Source of the DNA: Apteryx mantelli
Lineage: Eukaryota; Chordata; Aves; Apterygiformes; Apterygidae
Assembly (NCBI RefSeq): GCF_036417845.1
Contig: NC_089979.1
Coordinates: forward strand, 26,415,958-26,479,957
Direction: 5' to 3'
Length of the DNA stretch: 64,000 bases
Below the pieces are notes generated by a model. The model did not search any database, was not told the origin of the DNA, and saw nothing but the letters and a program-made list of their open reading frames with translations. Numbering within the stretch: the first letter of the stretch is position 1; every line of letters starts with the position of its first letter. Of this stretch, positions 12,436-25,469 are shown one piece after another. The position numbers were made by a program, and so were the translations under genes.

Positions 12436-13070
12436 AACGCATATGTGCTGAGCATAGATCCTTGTGTTCTATCCATTTCTCTTGTCCTTCTTGTTAACTT
12501 TGTGGTTCTCAAGCTGATATACAAGTCAACTGCAAATTTCCTGGCAGTTTACTGAATCAAGTGTTCTGTAAACATTTGTAGCGTATTCAGAGAACCAAAC
12601 TAAACTAAGCACAGGGTTAGGATATTTAGGCAAGGAATAATATGTAACAAGCGTATTCTTACAGTGTGTCCTAGAGAGGGGCGGAAAAAAAAATGTCGGT
12701 TACTAGAAGGCAATATAAATGGCACAGAGACATCGGCTCTAAGATGGAGTTAAGCCTGTTCCTTATACTAATTTACATTCCTAAGTAACGCGCAGCAATC
12801 GTTTTTAACCTCTGAAAAGATTTGTTTCCTGTCCTTGTTTGTCACTGTTCACCATGTTAACAAAACAGATGAAGACCAAGCTGCTGTGATACAAGAATAT
12901 TTTCTCTGTTATTTAAACAGTTATCACAGCTGCAGTAAAACTAACTTTATCTGAGAACTCCGCTCTCGGAGCTCCCAGATCCAAAACCAGGGCAGTCTCT
13001 GACACCTGCGAGGGCATTAATGCTGAGTATGGCACAGCTACAGGCTAGCTGTAAGATGGGGGTCACTTAC

Positions 13071-13500
13071 CCCAATTTGTGAAGCAATTCGAGATCTTCC
13101 AGTGCAAGGGTGCTGTATTCAAAGTATTATTTGCCCCTATCGATATCCTAAAGAAAGGATGTGGGAAGAGAAGAAAGCTATATAGAGAACATCAACCTAC
13201 GCAGCAATTTAATAGCAGCTCGGAAACAAGGAGTTGTCAGTTGCTCTATATATTCGTTCACTGTAAGGTCTAATTACCCGGCGATGAAGCTAATTGACGG
13301 CTACCTAGGGAGCAACACCTGAGGGTCTCTCGGTCACTCGGGACGCGGGGTACAAGGCAAGAAGCAGCTTCACGCCCTCCTCGGGCAAAGCCCCGAGCCC
13401 CGCCGCTCCCCACGCACCCCCACACCGCGGGCGGGCCGGGCCGGGCCGGCGGCGCTCCCTGAGGAGGGGGGAGGGCGAGACCCCGCGGCTGGCCGGGCCG
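13071..13500 (-). other. FBXO43: Candidate FBXO43 5' exon (start approximate)
   Basis: On the minus strand a strong donor, GGG then GTAAGT (13070-13065), closes an exon that would begin within the adjoining CpG island. There is no ATG-initiated frame leading into the large coding exon, so this would be 5' untranslated sequence. The upper boundary is a guess within the island. Alternatives are a start site nearer 9.7 kb or additional small exons. Confidence 0.4.
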
Positions 13501-13980
13501 GGGACCCGGGACCCCGCCGCCTCCGCGGCTCGCCGCCTGGCTCCGGTTGCCCTAGTGAGGCGCCGCTTCCCTCCACCCACAGCGGCTGCTCGCGTGCCGC
13601 CGCCGCTGCCGCTTTCCCTCGCTTGGGTTTGAACTACCCGCTCTTACCAACGGCCTCGCTCTCCCTCCCCCTCCCCGCCGCCTCCCTCCCCCGGGAGCGC
13701 GGGCGGCGGCGGGCTGGGGGCTGAGGAGAGCCACTGCCCGCGGGCGGGAGGGCACGGACGGCGCTCGTCTTTCTCCTCACACTTTATACTTCTGCCCCGC
13801 AGCACCGCCGCACCTTGAGAAGCGCCCCCGTGTCCGTCCGTCCTCCCTCCCTCTGCCCCGGAGTCCTTTCTGCTGCCCCTCAGGCGCCCACCGGCGCTGA
13901 GGCTTTCCCGCCGCTGGCCGGGCCCCTCTGCCGACGCGGACCGGGGGCGCCCTCAGAGCCACCGGCCGACCACGGCTAAC
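13310..13980. promoter_or_regulatory. FBXO43: CpG island, probable FBXO43 promoter
   Basis: A 0.67-kb block very rich in G+C and CpG, with sharp edges against AT-rich flanks and many GC-box-like motifs. It lies 3.6 kb upstream of the FBXO43 coding exons, and a good minus-strand donor sits just outside it at 13070. Several open frames cross it on the minus strand but read as Arg/Pro/Gly/Ala, typical of GC-rich noncoding DNA. It could also be bidirectional. Confidence 0.65.
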
Positions 13981-13983
13981 CAA

Positions 13984-16930
13984 CGGGGCTGATAACCCTG
14001 ATCTACCCCAAAGCCTTTAAACTTGGGTGATCGGATTGCCAATTAATTCAAGTTAATTAAGGGATTTGTACCCGATGGCCCAGGAAGAGGACAATTAAAG
14101 AGCGGTTTGGAAGGTGCCCGCTCCTTTATATTAGCTGTCGGTCAGGTGGGAGCACGCCCAGTGACATCGCCTAGGTTTTGCCATGTTTGTAGTTAATGTG
14201 CATTAAAAAAAAAAAAATAAATTAAAAAAAAAAAAGAATATCTGTGTGCCTTTTTTCCTGGGCTAGGTGAGGCTTACAAGATGCTACACTCAAGTACCTG
14301 GTGACTTCAAAATACACAGGCGAGATTTGCCAAGAGCCCAAAGGAACCGTCAGGCCTTGTAGCAGCTACACCATGGAGAAAGAGGGCATTTCCCACACAA
14401 GAACAAAGGAAAGACCAGATAAATTAATCAGCTTTGTAGTCGCATTCCACTGGGCATTATTCTCCTTTACAACCTTGTTGGTAAAATATTTACTTTGCAT
14501 TATCTTTAATTCTTTGCATTATCTTTAATTTTTTCCATTTTTTTTCTCCTGTTAATGCTTCCACCAGAACAACGTCAAATCTGAACACGAGATTTAAAAT
14601 CGTTGGGTGTGACTCTGAGGGTGATATCTATGTCTAAAGCAGCAAAGGATAGACTTTCTAAAGTAACTTGGAAGTTAAGTCAGAATTCCAGTGAGTGAGA
14701 TTTGGTGAATTTGCATCCTTCCTTTATGCCACCCTCCACTTCTCCAGCCTTTTAAAACAAAGCAGCAAGTTGATCAGGCAACATTGTGTTGTGAATGAGG
14801 CAGGAAAGCCTCACAGTCTAAATGGGGCCTGAGGAAATATGAACTTAAAAGTTACCTATCTAAAGAGGGGAAAATGGTGACTTTTTACAATAGGGAATAG
14901 AGAATATAATAGAGACCTTTTTACAATAAAGAATATTGTTTTATGCGACTACAAGGAAACCGTTAAGGATAAAAAGAGGAAGGTGTATTTCCTCCTTCCT
15001 TTTTAGAAGGGGAAATGAATGGAAGCCTGTAGAAGTTTAATCCCTGAATACCGCAAGTGCTTACTGTATCAGTATCTATTTTGCAAGAATCAGAAGGTCC
15101 TCCTTTTTCAAATAGTTATATGCAATAATAAAAGAAATAATCTTTTCTGAAAATTAACAGTTTGCTGGCTCCTTTAAGTGGTATACAGAATGTGAAAGTT
15201 CTATCTCTGTTATTCAACTCCAGAAGGACTCATGTTACTTGGAACAAAAAAAGTCCAATAAATGTAATAAGTTTTAATGGGATTTAATGTAATACACAGA
15301 AGCATCACACCAGAAAGAAAGTGCTGTTAAAAAAAAGGCATCACAAAAAACAAGGCTGCAAACACTGCCTCTAAACAAACAAAAGGAGCATCTTTAGAGC
15401 TAGTGTTTATCAGCCCATCAAAATCGGTTTTTACTGCTAAAGTGGTCCATTCAAGGGAAGCAAGCTTTATCAAAAACCGGGAAGGTGACCGAAGTTTTAA
15501 GACCTTGTGAAGAGAAACTTGTAAAAGTCCAAGAGAACAGTTAAACGATGCCAAAAATCAAATAACTAAGCGATTTCTTCCTTAATATTTGAGACCTTAT
15601 TTTCACAGCATTAACTTTAACTGACTTTTTCATGGCTGTGTAATTAATAAGCCGTTTTAAAGTATCGCTTTGACAAATGCATTTAAATTACAAAACAAGC
15701 CTGGAGAAAGAATATCAGTTGTTTTTATTTGTTTACTTACGGGATTTTATTTACTTTGTGCGCATGACTAAAGAAAAGTATGGTTCAGGTTTATTTTTCC
15801 TCTGCTTCAAACTCTTCACACACACCCACGGCCACAAAAAGGTGGAGAAGACACAGGTAGTATTGGAAACTCAGAATCAATATGAATAATAGCTCTGCCT
15901 TTCACATACCGTTTTTCTTGTACATGTTTTATAACTCAAAAAGTTATATCGAAGGAAAACAGCTCATTGATACAAACCAGTAGGGAGAATCAGGTGAGCC
16001 ATCTAAAATTATTTTATTTTTATTACATGTTTAACTTAAAAACAAAATTGGGAAAATGGTAAATATTTATTATTCCTCAAATTTAATTTAGAATAGCTAA
16101 AGGTCAGGTTTTGAATGTGATTTGTGAAAACAATGTCCATAAACAATGATTAATAAACCCTCATACGCATCAACGCCTTAGATTGTTCACTCAGGAAACA
16201 ACTCTTGTTCAGCATTCAGAAATAGTAAGAGCATTCCTTACACTAGGGCACGTATCTGTCAAATGAGGCATTTAAGTTGGCATATTTACAAAACACAATA
16301 TTTGTTAAAAAATTTTCAGGGTGAAGTGTAATTCTTAAGGAACTGAGCAAAGATCGACAATTCTACCAAATAGCTATGGAATAGTCAGAATTTATACTAC
16401 TGGTATGTTGAGCCAGTGACTAAGAGAAAAACTGGTATTTCAAATTTTATGTATATTACTTCAGTTTAGTGCATGCTAGAATCGTCGAACTTCTTTCAAA
16501 ATATGATCCTATAGTTGAAATATAAAGTATTGTAGCTTGCAAGTTTGTTTCGGTATGGAATATACGATACAGACCACAAGAAAAAAAAAAAGATCAATAC
16601 TTGCTTTTTACCTATTGGCCTTAGATAAAACATTTCTGAAAAGAAAAAAAAAGGGGGGGCTTGATGTAGAACACCTCGGTGGTTTAAAATTCTGTAGCCA
16701 TATGATCAGACCAGAGTCACACGATTTTTTTCTCAGAGTATATACAGTAAGTCAGGTACAGCCAAGTAAAAAAATACCGAGTAAGACGGTTCTCATTTCA
16801 GCTAAAGACGCAGTTGTTATCTTCTTGCGGACCAGTCGTAAGTATTCGTATGAAAGCTCGTATACAAAAAAAAAAAAAAAAAAGAAAAAGAAACACGCAT
16901 ATTCCGCCCTCTTTTCAAAATTAGTAATAG
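13984..16930. other. Intergenic region between the FBXO43 and POLR2K promoters
   Basis: AT-rich, with no supported exon. It holds poly(A)-rich tracts near 14204-14235, a perfect 19-bp tandem duplication at 14493-14530 (unit CTTTGCATTATCTTTAATT) and an A run at 16865-16882. The open frames around 14301, 15327 and 16537 lack splice context and familiar motifs. Confidence 0.6.
14493..14530. repeat. Perfect 19-bp tandem duplication
   Basis: CTTTGCATTATCTTTAATT occurs twice head to tail in the intergenic region. The two copies are identical, which suggests a recent duplication. Confidence 0.9.
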
Positions 16931-16949
16931 CCAAGTGCTTTGTACGGCT

Positions 16950-17770
16950 CGAGGGGAGGTAGGGGTGTGTGTGTGTGTGACCCGGGGCGCGCACCGGCCA
17001 TCGCAGCCTTCTCTTCCCTCAGGTTTATTTTGGAGGGGGAGGGAGGGGGTCGGAGGTTTTTTGGGGAGGACGGAGGGGGTCGGAGGGTTTTTTCGCCCTC
17101 GCGCGGCGGCGGTTGCAGAGCCGTCCCGGCGGGAGCCTCCCCCGCAGGGCTGACGCAGCAGCCCGACCCCTCGCTTCGGGGTACGCGGCTCCCGCTATCT
17201 GCTGCCCAGTTCCCGACGCCGGAGTCCCGCGCGCGCTTGCTCCGCGCACAGCAGGCGGACACATCCCCGCCCCGCGGAGGGAGCGGCCGCCGCGCCGGCT
17301 CCGCCCCGCGCGCCCGGCCGGCGGGAAGGGGCGGGGCCGGCTCCGGCCGCGGCGCAGCGCTGAGGCGTCATCAGGCGGCGTCGGCGGGGACCGCGAGGCG
17401 GTGGTGCTGCTGGTGCGGGCGAGCGGGGCTGGGGCGCCCGGGGTTTCGGCTCCCTCCTCTCGGAGCTGGCGGCCTCCTTCGCGGCGGAAGGCGAGCAGGG
17501 AAAGGCCTGGCTCGGCTCGGTCTCGCGGGCTCCCCTCCAGCGCTCCCTCCGCGTTTATAAGCGCCGCGGGACGGCTGGGGGAGGTCCCGCCGCGGGGCTG
17601 GGGGCTGGCTCGGGCGCCTGGGGCCGAGGGCCCGGTCGGGTGCGGGGAGGCGGCCCGCTCCCCTCCTCCGTGGGCCCTGAGAGGGACGTGAAAGGACGGG
17701 TTTGCCTCTCTTGCAGATATTGTGGCGCCCGCCCTCTCCGCACCGGTGGCTGGAGCTCCACGTCTTTGGG
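16950..17770 (+). promoter_or_regulatory. POLR2K: CpG island, POLR2K promoter and 5' untranslated exon
   Basis: A GC- and CpG-dense block with a GC box at 17328-17338 (GGGGCGGGGCC), a CRE-like GCGTCA at 17365-17370 and a TATA-like TTTATAAG at 17554-17561. A strong donor GTAAGT at 17771 would end the noncoding first exon and splice to 19376. If the TATA-like site is used, transcription would start near 17585. The alternating purine-rich tracts at 17030-17095 have G-quadruplex-forming potential. Confidence 0.75.
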
Positions 17771-18789
17771 GTAAGTTAGGGTTGCAGTTGTAATGCTTGT
17801 GCTCTAGTGTATCTGCGTGCCTCAGTCTTTCTGGCTGTGTCCGTGGCGGGTAACTTGAGCGGTTACCGTTTTGGCTGCAGTGATACCTGCTGGGCATATG
17901 AAGGCTAGCTAAAGCATGGCATTTCCCTGCAATAGACTTGGCTCTAGGTCATTGCTGCCTTTTGCAGCTATATTACTTCGGTGCATGAGTGGCAGCACCA
18001 TCTCAAGTTATTTATCTGTAAGTGTGTGAGTTGATCCTCTTCATCTAGTTCTCTGTCTTAGAAAATGCTGCTGTTCTAAAATGTCAAGGGATCCTCTCTA
18101 TATCTTGCCATAGTGTACTGATAACAAGAGACAGTATGATTATGGCTGAGCAAAACCTGGTTTCAAAGCTGTAGAGTTTAATAGTTATTTTGAACAGAGT
18201 GGCATATGGGTGTTTTAATGAGGTGGTTTGTCACCTAATGATCAGGCTTAAACAAAGGATTAACTCTTTCTGTCAAGCCTGTCTTTCTGCTTACAAGACC
18301 CTGGTTTTCATAGTTGCATTTATACTGGCACAAACTGGGAGATCAGGAAAATAGTTCTTAGTGTAATATTAAGCCAAAAGGCATCCAAGGGTCGTACTCA
18401 TGAGAAAGCATTATCAAAATTTGAAGGCCATTCACTTGCATATGGTTGAGAAGTCCTGCCCTGTATGTCAGGGAGAACAGCAATGCAGTAAATGGCATTA
18501 TCAGTGACAAGATGCTTGCGTTCTAGCCTAGTACTACAGTAGGTGGGGAAAAAAGTGTTCATTATCTCTGGAGTGCTTACAGTAACAACCATAAAATTTA
18601 TGGTTGCAACCATATTAGCAGCTTAGAACAGGATGATTTAAAACTTTGTAAATGTTTGTGGAATAGATCTAACTGTTCAGTCTGATATTGTAAAGAAATA
18701 TTTGGCTCCAAATAAGTTTGAACTGTAAACCATTACAATAGAGCATTAATAGGTAGAGTATTATTTAGTAATCAAATTCTTGATCAGTT

Positions 18790-18835
18790 TAGCAATCATG
18801 TACAGTTATTTCTAGCAATCATGTACGGTTATTTC
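18790..18835. repeat. 23-bp tandem duplication
   Basis: A 23-bp unit beginning TAGCAATCATGTAC occurs twice head to tail in the first intron of POLR2K, with one A/G difference between copies (ACAGTT and ACGGTT). Confidence 0.9.
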
Positions 18836-19082
18836 AGGATGATGAAGATGGACTTTCTTCTCTTGTGCCCCCCCCCTTTTTCTTTAAAAAAGAAAAAAAA
18901 AATCTATTATTATACTACCTGCAGTCTGTTCCCCAGATTTCTATCCCTTTGATCAAAAGGCAGAGCAGTTTAGCTAGCACTGATTTATTTCCAGGAAAAT
19001 TCAAGATCTTACCACTGGCAGGTAGGAGGAAAGAAAATATTGTTCGTTGAGCTTTAACGTTTAAAATTCTCCATAATAGAAA

Positions 19083-19222
19083 AGCTTGTGCAGCCTCCAT
19101 CCTTGGAGGTTTTCATACCAGACTGGTAAAGCCCTGAGCAACATGGTCTGACCCTGCTTTGGGCAGGAAGTTGGACCAGATGACTTCCTGAGGTCTCTTT
19201 CAACCTGAATTATTTGATATCC
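19083..19222 (+). mobile_element. Short CR1 LINE 3' fragment, plus orientation
   Basis: About 140 bp matching the 3' end of CR1 elements: 'TTGGAGGTTTTCA', 'AAAGCCCTGAGCAACATGGT', 'GACCCTGCTTTGGGCAGGA' and 'TTGGACCAGATGACTTCC' in the canonical order, followed by a degenerate tail. It shares wording with the CR1 at 49.8 kb, suggesting the same subfamily. It is heavily 5'-truncated, as most CR1 copies are, and lies in the first intron of POLR2K, 150 bp before the first coding exon. Confidence 0.85.
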
Positions 19223-19375
19223 TGTGTATCAAATACAGGTAGGATTTGTTTGCATTTACTTTTAAGGAAGTCTCTCATCTTCTGTTGGCTTTAGATGGAG
19301 ATATTGAAATGCTTGTATATGTCTTGAAAAAATAATAAAAATAACTGGTTGTTTTTGTGTTGCTTTTTTGTTTAG

Positions 19376-20719
<1,344 letters not shown>

Positions 20720-20742
<23 letters not shown>

Positions 20743-21130
20743 TGTGAGCTGAAGATAGGCTGTCTTACTGCAGTTCTATATAACAGTATTTCAGTTAACT
20801 TTGCTCTGTAAATCCTTTTGTGTACAAATACATATTTTATTTGTGTTTTAAGATTTTGAAATATTACACTTTAATGTGATACTAAATTTTGTTTATTATA
20901 CCTTCCAGTAATACATTTCTAAAGTTGTGGCTTAAATTATTGTCAGAGTATATAGCAGTCTTAAATTCAGTGGTATTGTATTAGCTTTTAAGTCACACTT
21001 AACATTGTTTTCATGACTCTCATGTAAACTTTGATTTTTGAACTGTTAAATGTTCTTTGGACTTAAATGAATTCTTAAAATAACCTTGGATTGTGTAAAT
21101 TCCACTGAAAATAAAAGAAAGGCTAAACAA
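20720..21130 (+). CDS. POLR2K: POLR2K last exon (coding to 20742) and 3' untranslated region
   Basis: The first 23 bases encode the end of the protein (L-V-V-F-D-A-R) and stop TGA at 20740-20742. The rest is AT-rich 3' untranslated sequence. The nearest good polyadenylation signal is at 21110-21115, which sets the approximate end given here; a later one at 21478-21483 could give a longer form. Confidence 0.85.
21110..21115 (+). terminator. POLR2K: Candidate POLR2K polyadenylation signal
   Basis: AATAAA about 370 nt after the stop codon. A second AATAAA lies at 21478-21483 followed by a GT-rich stretch, and further matches occur around 21560. Which is used cannot be told from sequence alone. 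Confidence 0.5.
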
Positions 21131-21499
21131 AGTTAGGTCTGAAACAAGTATCTAGATTTCAGAAGAGGAAGTCTCAGAGGACTTTAGAGCAAGTGGTTCA
21201 GGCACCCATTCGTGGAAGAAGTTTTAAAGAATCATCATCATCCCCCCCAAAGAAGGGGTGAGGAGGGAAAGAAAAACTGGGAAACAGTGTATGAACAGAA
21301 ATTGCCAAAGTGTTTTGTGACTTGGTTGTTCTTAAGGAAAGAAGTGGGACTGTAATATAAAGGTAATTTAGATGTGGCCCCAAACTAAAATAACATCCTG
21401 CTTTGCTTTTCAGGTGAATTCTCAGGAGTCTTATTTAGACAGCAGTCTTTCTACTGAAAAATCTGTGTGGCCTTTGTAATAAAAGGTTTAAGATGGTTG

Positions 21500-22300
21500 T
21501 TTTATATTGAAGAGCCAAGACCCCTTGGATCTGTTAGGTTATTTGGAATGTGTGTTAAGTAATAATAAATTATTCTTATTACTGAAGTGTATTGCAAGAC
21601 ACTGCTGGAATGTGTGTGATGCAGATGTAGTCTCCTTAAATGCTTGCAAATCCAAATCTTGATGGGAGTGCTCTTAATGTTGAGGTCATACATGTTTAAC
21701 TTTTATCAGTCTAACAAGATAGCCTGGTTGTGGAATGCCTAATGACATACGACTCGGAAATGATTAGGTACAGGGAGTTGTTTTAGGGGATAAGGCATTT
21801 AGCTTTGGAGCTGTTCTGTTAAGATCTTCATATTTCTTATCCAAGTTGTTCCTTGGAAGTCGAATACACAAGTATGGTAGTAAACTGACAAGAAACTCTG
21901 CCTCGTGAAAATGTTCACTTAAGGTTAGCAGTGGCTTACTTAAGCCTGCACTTTGTATGCTTGCACAACAGAAGGAAATAACTAATTATTGTATTTATAA
22001 AGCTGTATGACTGGTTAGAAGGATGAAATTAAAGAAGTGCTCATTAAAGAGAGGGAGGCGCAGGTCCTGTGAAAGGCGGGGAGTAAGCCAGTCTGGGGTA
22101 CCGCACCAGTTCAGCGTGACTGCCTTCCCTTTTCACCTCATCATTTTTAGGTAAATGTAGGGAGAGCACCTGCTGTGCCCGGGGGGAGGGGGAGCAGACC
22201 CGCCTTGGAAAGTAAGTCCTAGAGCGATTCGTTTTAGCGAAGAACCATGAAAGCTAACAGTAACGGCGATAAAGTGGGGCAGGTTGGGGACAGGCTTTTT
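21500..22300. other. Short intergenic interval between POLR2K and SPAG1
   Basis: AT-rich up to about 22.05 kb, then rising in GC towards the SPAG1 island. I see no coding exon. POLR2K and SPAG1 are in tandem, with roughly 1 kb between the end of one and the promoter of the next. Confidence 0.6.
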
Positions 22301-22504
22301 CACGCTGTATAAAACACTGCTGGAAGGACGTAGGCGACGCTCGGGCACCGGCCGTGGCGGCTCCGCGGGCTCCTCCCGCCGCTCTGAAGGGCGGCGCGTC
22401 ATGGCCCTCTTCGCCGAGAGGCGGCGCCGCAGCCCTGGCCCGGCCCGGCGGAGGACGCGGACGCGGCTCGCCACTGCGCCGTGTCCCTCCGCCACGGCGC
22501 CAGC

Positions 22505-22516
22505 TGCGCATGCGCA
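22505..22516. promoter_or_regulatory. NRF-1 binding palindrome
   Basis: TGCGCATGCGCA, a perfect match to the palindromic NRF-1 consensus (YGCGCAYGCGCR), in the centre of the SPAG1 CpG island. NRF-1 sites are common in core promoters of CpG-island genes. Binding is inferred from the motif only. Confidence 0.7.
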
Positions 22517-22774
22517 GCAGCCAGCGGGAGCCGGGCGCGGCGCGTCCCCGGCTGAGGCGAGGGGGGTGGGACGCGCCCGCCTCGTGGCGGCCGCGCGGCC
22601 CCTGGCAGGTGGGTGCCGAGCTGCGGCGGCCCCCCCCTCGGCGCGGCGCGGCCCCCCTCGGCGCTGCGGGAGCCTCGCAAGGCGGTGGCCGGGGTGGGGA
22701 GCCCTCCGCTCGCCCCGGCAGCCCCGCGCCGGTCGCTTGGGGTGCGCGCGGCGAGGCGGGCGCCGTGCCGCCGG

Positions 22775-22785
22775 CCGCCATGTTG
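22775..22785. promoter_or_regulatory. YY1-type site CCGCCATGTTG
   Basis: A full match to the YY1 motif CCGCCATNTTG, usually found just downstream of transcription starts in CpG-island promoters. If so, SPAG1 transcription may start shortly before 22775 and use the donor at 22889. The ATG inside the motif opens no frame joined to the SPAG1 coding exons that I can confirm. Confidence 0.55.
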
Positions 22786-22796
22786 TACATAGCAAC
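22782..22796. promoter_or_regulatory. Imperfect RFX X-box
   Basis: GTTGTACATAGCAAC consists of a perfect right half-site AGCAAC and a left half-site GTTGTA that departs from GTTRCC at its last two positions, with a 3-bp spacer. RFX factors with FOXJ1 drive genes of motile cilia, and SPAG1 is such a gene, so position and target fit. It overlaps the YY1 site by four bases. Function is inferred. Confidence 0.45.
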
Positions 22797-23029
22797 AGTC
22801 GCTAGGCGCCGGCCGTCGCCGCTGCGGGGAAGGGGGCCCCGGGGCTGCCGGCTGTGGTGCGAGGGCGCTTTGGGCTCGTTTCTTGAAGGTAGCTCTTGCC
22901 CTGCCTCTGTGGGGGGCAGGGGTATCGGCAGCCGCCGCGGAGCGGGGCGCGGCGCTCCGGCGCCGGGGGAGGGGGGCGCGCCCGGCGGTCACGGCGGGGC
23001 GCCCCGGTGCGCGCTGGAGCGAGGCCTGC

Positions 23030-23058
23030 CCCGGCTCCGGCTCCGGCTCCGGCTCCGC
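23030..23058. repeat. GGCTCC hexanucleotide repeat
   Basis: About four and a half copies of a 6-bp unit (CCGGCT in another phase) inside the SPAG1 CpG island. It is in frame with itself, so chance open frames across it read Gly-Ser or Pro-Ala repeats. Confidence 0.85.
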
Positions 23059-25469
23059 AGAGGGCGGCCTTGCTGTGCCCCGGTCCCCAAGATTCGTGCA
23101 AATACTGAAGCAGATAAAATTTTGCAGTTTTATGCCATTCGTGTTTTTTGTTATTGTCTATTTCCTGTATTAGTCCGTCTCTGCGTGCACATTACTTCTT
23201 TTTTGTACTAAAGTATTAAACTGTTGAGGCAGAAACCTGTCTTTATGCAATACCTACTTATGACCAGTTATTATCTAAATGATGCTGTATTATAAACATC
23301 ATTTGTGCAAATCTAATATGGGTAATTATGCTAGCCACTAGAACACAATTATTTTGAGTAGATTTATAGCAATACCTAGGTGTCATCACTTACTAGCTGC
23401 CCCTGTGATACTAGTTTAAAAATAACTGATCATTTCAAGTGCTATATAACACAGCCAAAAAAAAAAAAAGAAGGAACAACTTTTGCTCTCTAGAGCTTGG
23501 AATGAAAGTAGAAAAAAAATGTAGACAGCAAAGTAAAAAGTACCAAGGGAGATGGAGTGTCTGCTTTGAACACCTTGCTTCAGCAAAGATGTGGACTTAT
23601 GGAAAAGATCCAGATAAGTTCAGATAATCAGAGACCCAGAAAATATAGCTTGTGAGGAAAGACAAACATTGGATTTTGAGAATCAGAAGAGAAGACAAAG
23701 TTTATCAATCTATAAGATACAGCGGGTTGGTTTAACATCTTGCCTCTGAAAAAAAATGAAAGATCCTGCTCCTTTTCCTTTATCCCCATTGTGCTTGCTT
23801 AAAATAAGTATTACTCTCCAGCTGTTAATCCTCTGCTGAGTCCTGTGCCTTTGGACTCTTCCATAAGCCAAATCGATTCATCACAATCAAAGACAACTAT
23901 GCTAGCAAAAGCTTTTCTGGGTAGAGCTCGCTCATGGAAAGCAGTCTGGAGAATGCTGCAACTTGTGCAAAAGATGAAGCAGAACTGTATGCCTGGGAAC
24001 AGTGCAGAGCAGAGGAAAGCAAAAGCTTGCTTCTGTTAGCAGCAGTGACTTATTACTTATGCGTTGCTGTCCATAAAATTCTTGGGCTCCAAGCTCACCT
24101 TGAAGTTATGGCTTTGTGAAACCACGAGCCAGACTAACAGTGTTCTGACATCAAAATGCAGAATTTATACTGATTCTTTAATTTTGCCGTGTTTTCATGT
24201 TCATTGATTTCCTTTGTGAGCTGATTTAACTAATTAAAACGACAGCCAACTAACACGGAAAATAAAACAAAATGGGATAATTTGGTAAATGCTAGTGGGA
24301 GTTTGACTGTGAAGCCCGGAGTGAGAAAAGAGGAGGGCAAGCCTTACCTGAACGATGTCAGTGACTGATTAGACTGGCTTAGCTGCCTGTGGAATTGCAG
24401 GCTAGGGCTGCAGTTCCATGATCGTTTTAAGCTGACTGAACTGTAGGCGGTCCCTCTCCCAGCAGATCAATGGGAGTCTGCAAGAGTTGACATAACCTGG
24501 ATCCGTTAGCCTGAAAGAATCCAGTTTACTGTTCTGAATTATAAACAAGGTAGTGGCATTTGTACACAATGGTTAACAAAGGATGAGGAAGACCCTGAGG
24601 AGACTGAATGGGTCAAAGGTGCATCATCAAGAAGGTGTCGCAGAGATGACATTTTGACTTTGACAGAAGGAGACAATTAAAGTAAAAAGGTAAAGCATTG
24701 AGATAAACAAGGTCATTGAATTTACGTCTTAGGAGACTGTCCTTTTAGAGGAGCATGCAGGAAAAAGAGCATGAGAACAAAAGCTCCCTTGAGTCTTCAA
24801 AGAGAAGAATGAGTATGCTGATCCAGAAGAGATGTGAAAGACACAGTTGGATGTATGCAGTAAATGAATCACTAAAGTAGAAAGACGGAGAAGCAAAAGA
24901 AAAATGAGATTTAAGTAAAAACATGGTCAATCATAGTGAAGATGCCTCCAAGGTCAAAGGAAGATGCTGACAAAGTACTGTTTATGAGTTTTGATCAGAG
25001 AGATATCATTGGATATTTTGCAATTAAATGGGGAAGGACATTTTGGATTTTATCAGAAAATGAAATCTTTGTATCTAAGAACTAAAAGTGGGAATCAATT
25101 TTCTTCCAGAAGTTTTTAGTGATATCACATTGTGTTTAAGGAACAATAGGGAATGTAGGTATAAATATGAACATTTTTCTTTAAACAGTATTTCTGACTA
25201 GTTCTGCCTTGCAGAAACATTAGAGTTGTATGTATTCTTTTTCCAAAACACATCTCTCATATACTGTATGTCTGTCAGTAGAGCTCTGCTAAAGGAGAAG
25301 TCTGTGAGATCTGGGCTTCAATTTGAAAATGTCTCTTTTGTGGCAATAGGTCTGCTTGCACAAGAAAATATTATTGAGAAGCATGGGCAGGACTACTCTT
25401 TACATTAGCATTGCTTCAAAATATAATTGAGTGCCAAAAGAATCACTATATTTTTCTTTTAATATTTAG

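Larger units (their letters stand above)
9737..13070 (-). other. FBXO43: Probable first intron of FBXO43
   Basis: The interval between the candidate 5' exon donor at 13070 and the acceptor of the large coding exon at 9737. On the minus strand I see no coding exon in it. On the plus strand it holds the exon-like segment 12266-12435 and a weaker open segment around 11570-11784. No transposon of known class was recognised. If FBXO43 has another start site the boundary would change. Confidence 0.45.
22300..23090 (+). promoter_or_regulatory. SPAG1: CpG island, SPAG1 promoter
   Basis: A GC- and CpG-rich block 2.4 kb upstream of the first SPAG1 coding exon. It contains a perfect NRF-1 palindrome, a YY1 site and an X-box-like element (separate entries). 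Candidate donors for a noncoding first exon are CAG before GTGGGT at 22609 and GAAG before GTAGCT at 22889. Many overlapping open frames on both strands (up to 285 codons) are Arg/Ala/Pro/Gly-rich and reflect the scarcity of stop codons in GC-rich DNA. Confidence 0.75.

Noticed and set aside
13305-13983. Four minus-strand open frames in the CpG island at 13.3-14.0 kb
   Set aside because: GC-driven; they do not splice in frame to FBXO43 and have no recognisable motif.
16940-17897. Open frames of up to 290 codons over the POLR2K CpG island
   Set aside because: Same reason: low-complexity composition and frames on both strands. The real gene is the short three-exon frame downstream.
22354-23211. 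A 285-codon open frame and many overlapping ones across the SPAG1 CpG island
   Set aside because: The products are Arg/Ala/Pro/Gly-rich on both strands in several frames, as expected from GC-rich DNA with few stop codons. There is no domain or conserved motif.
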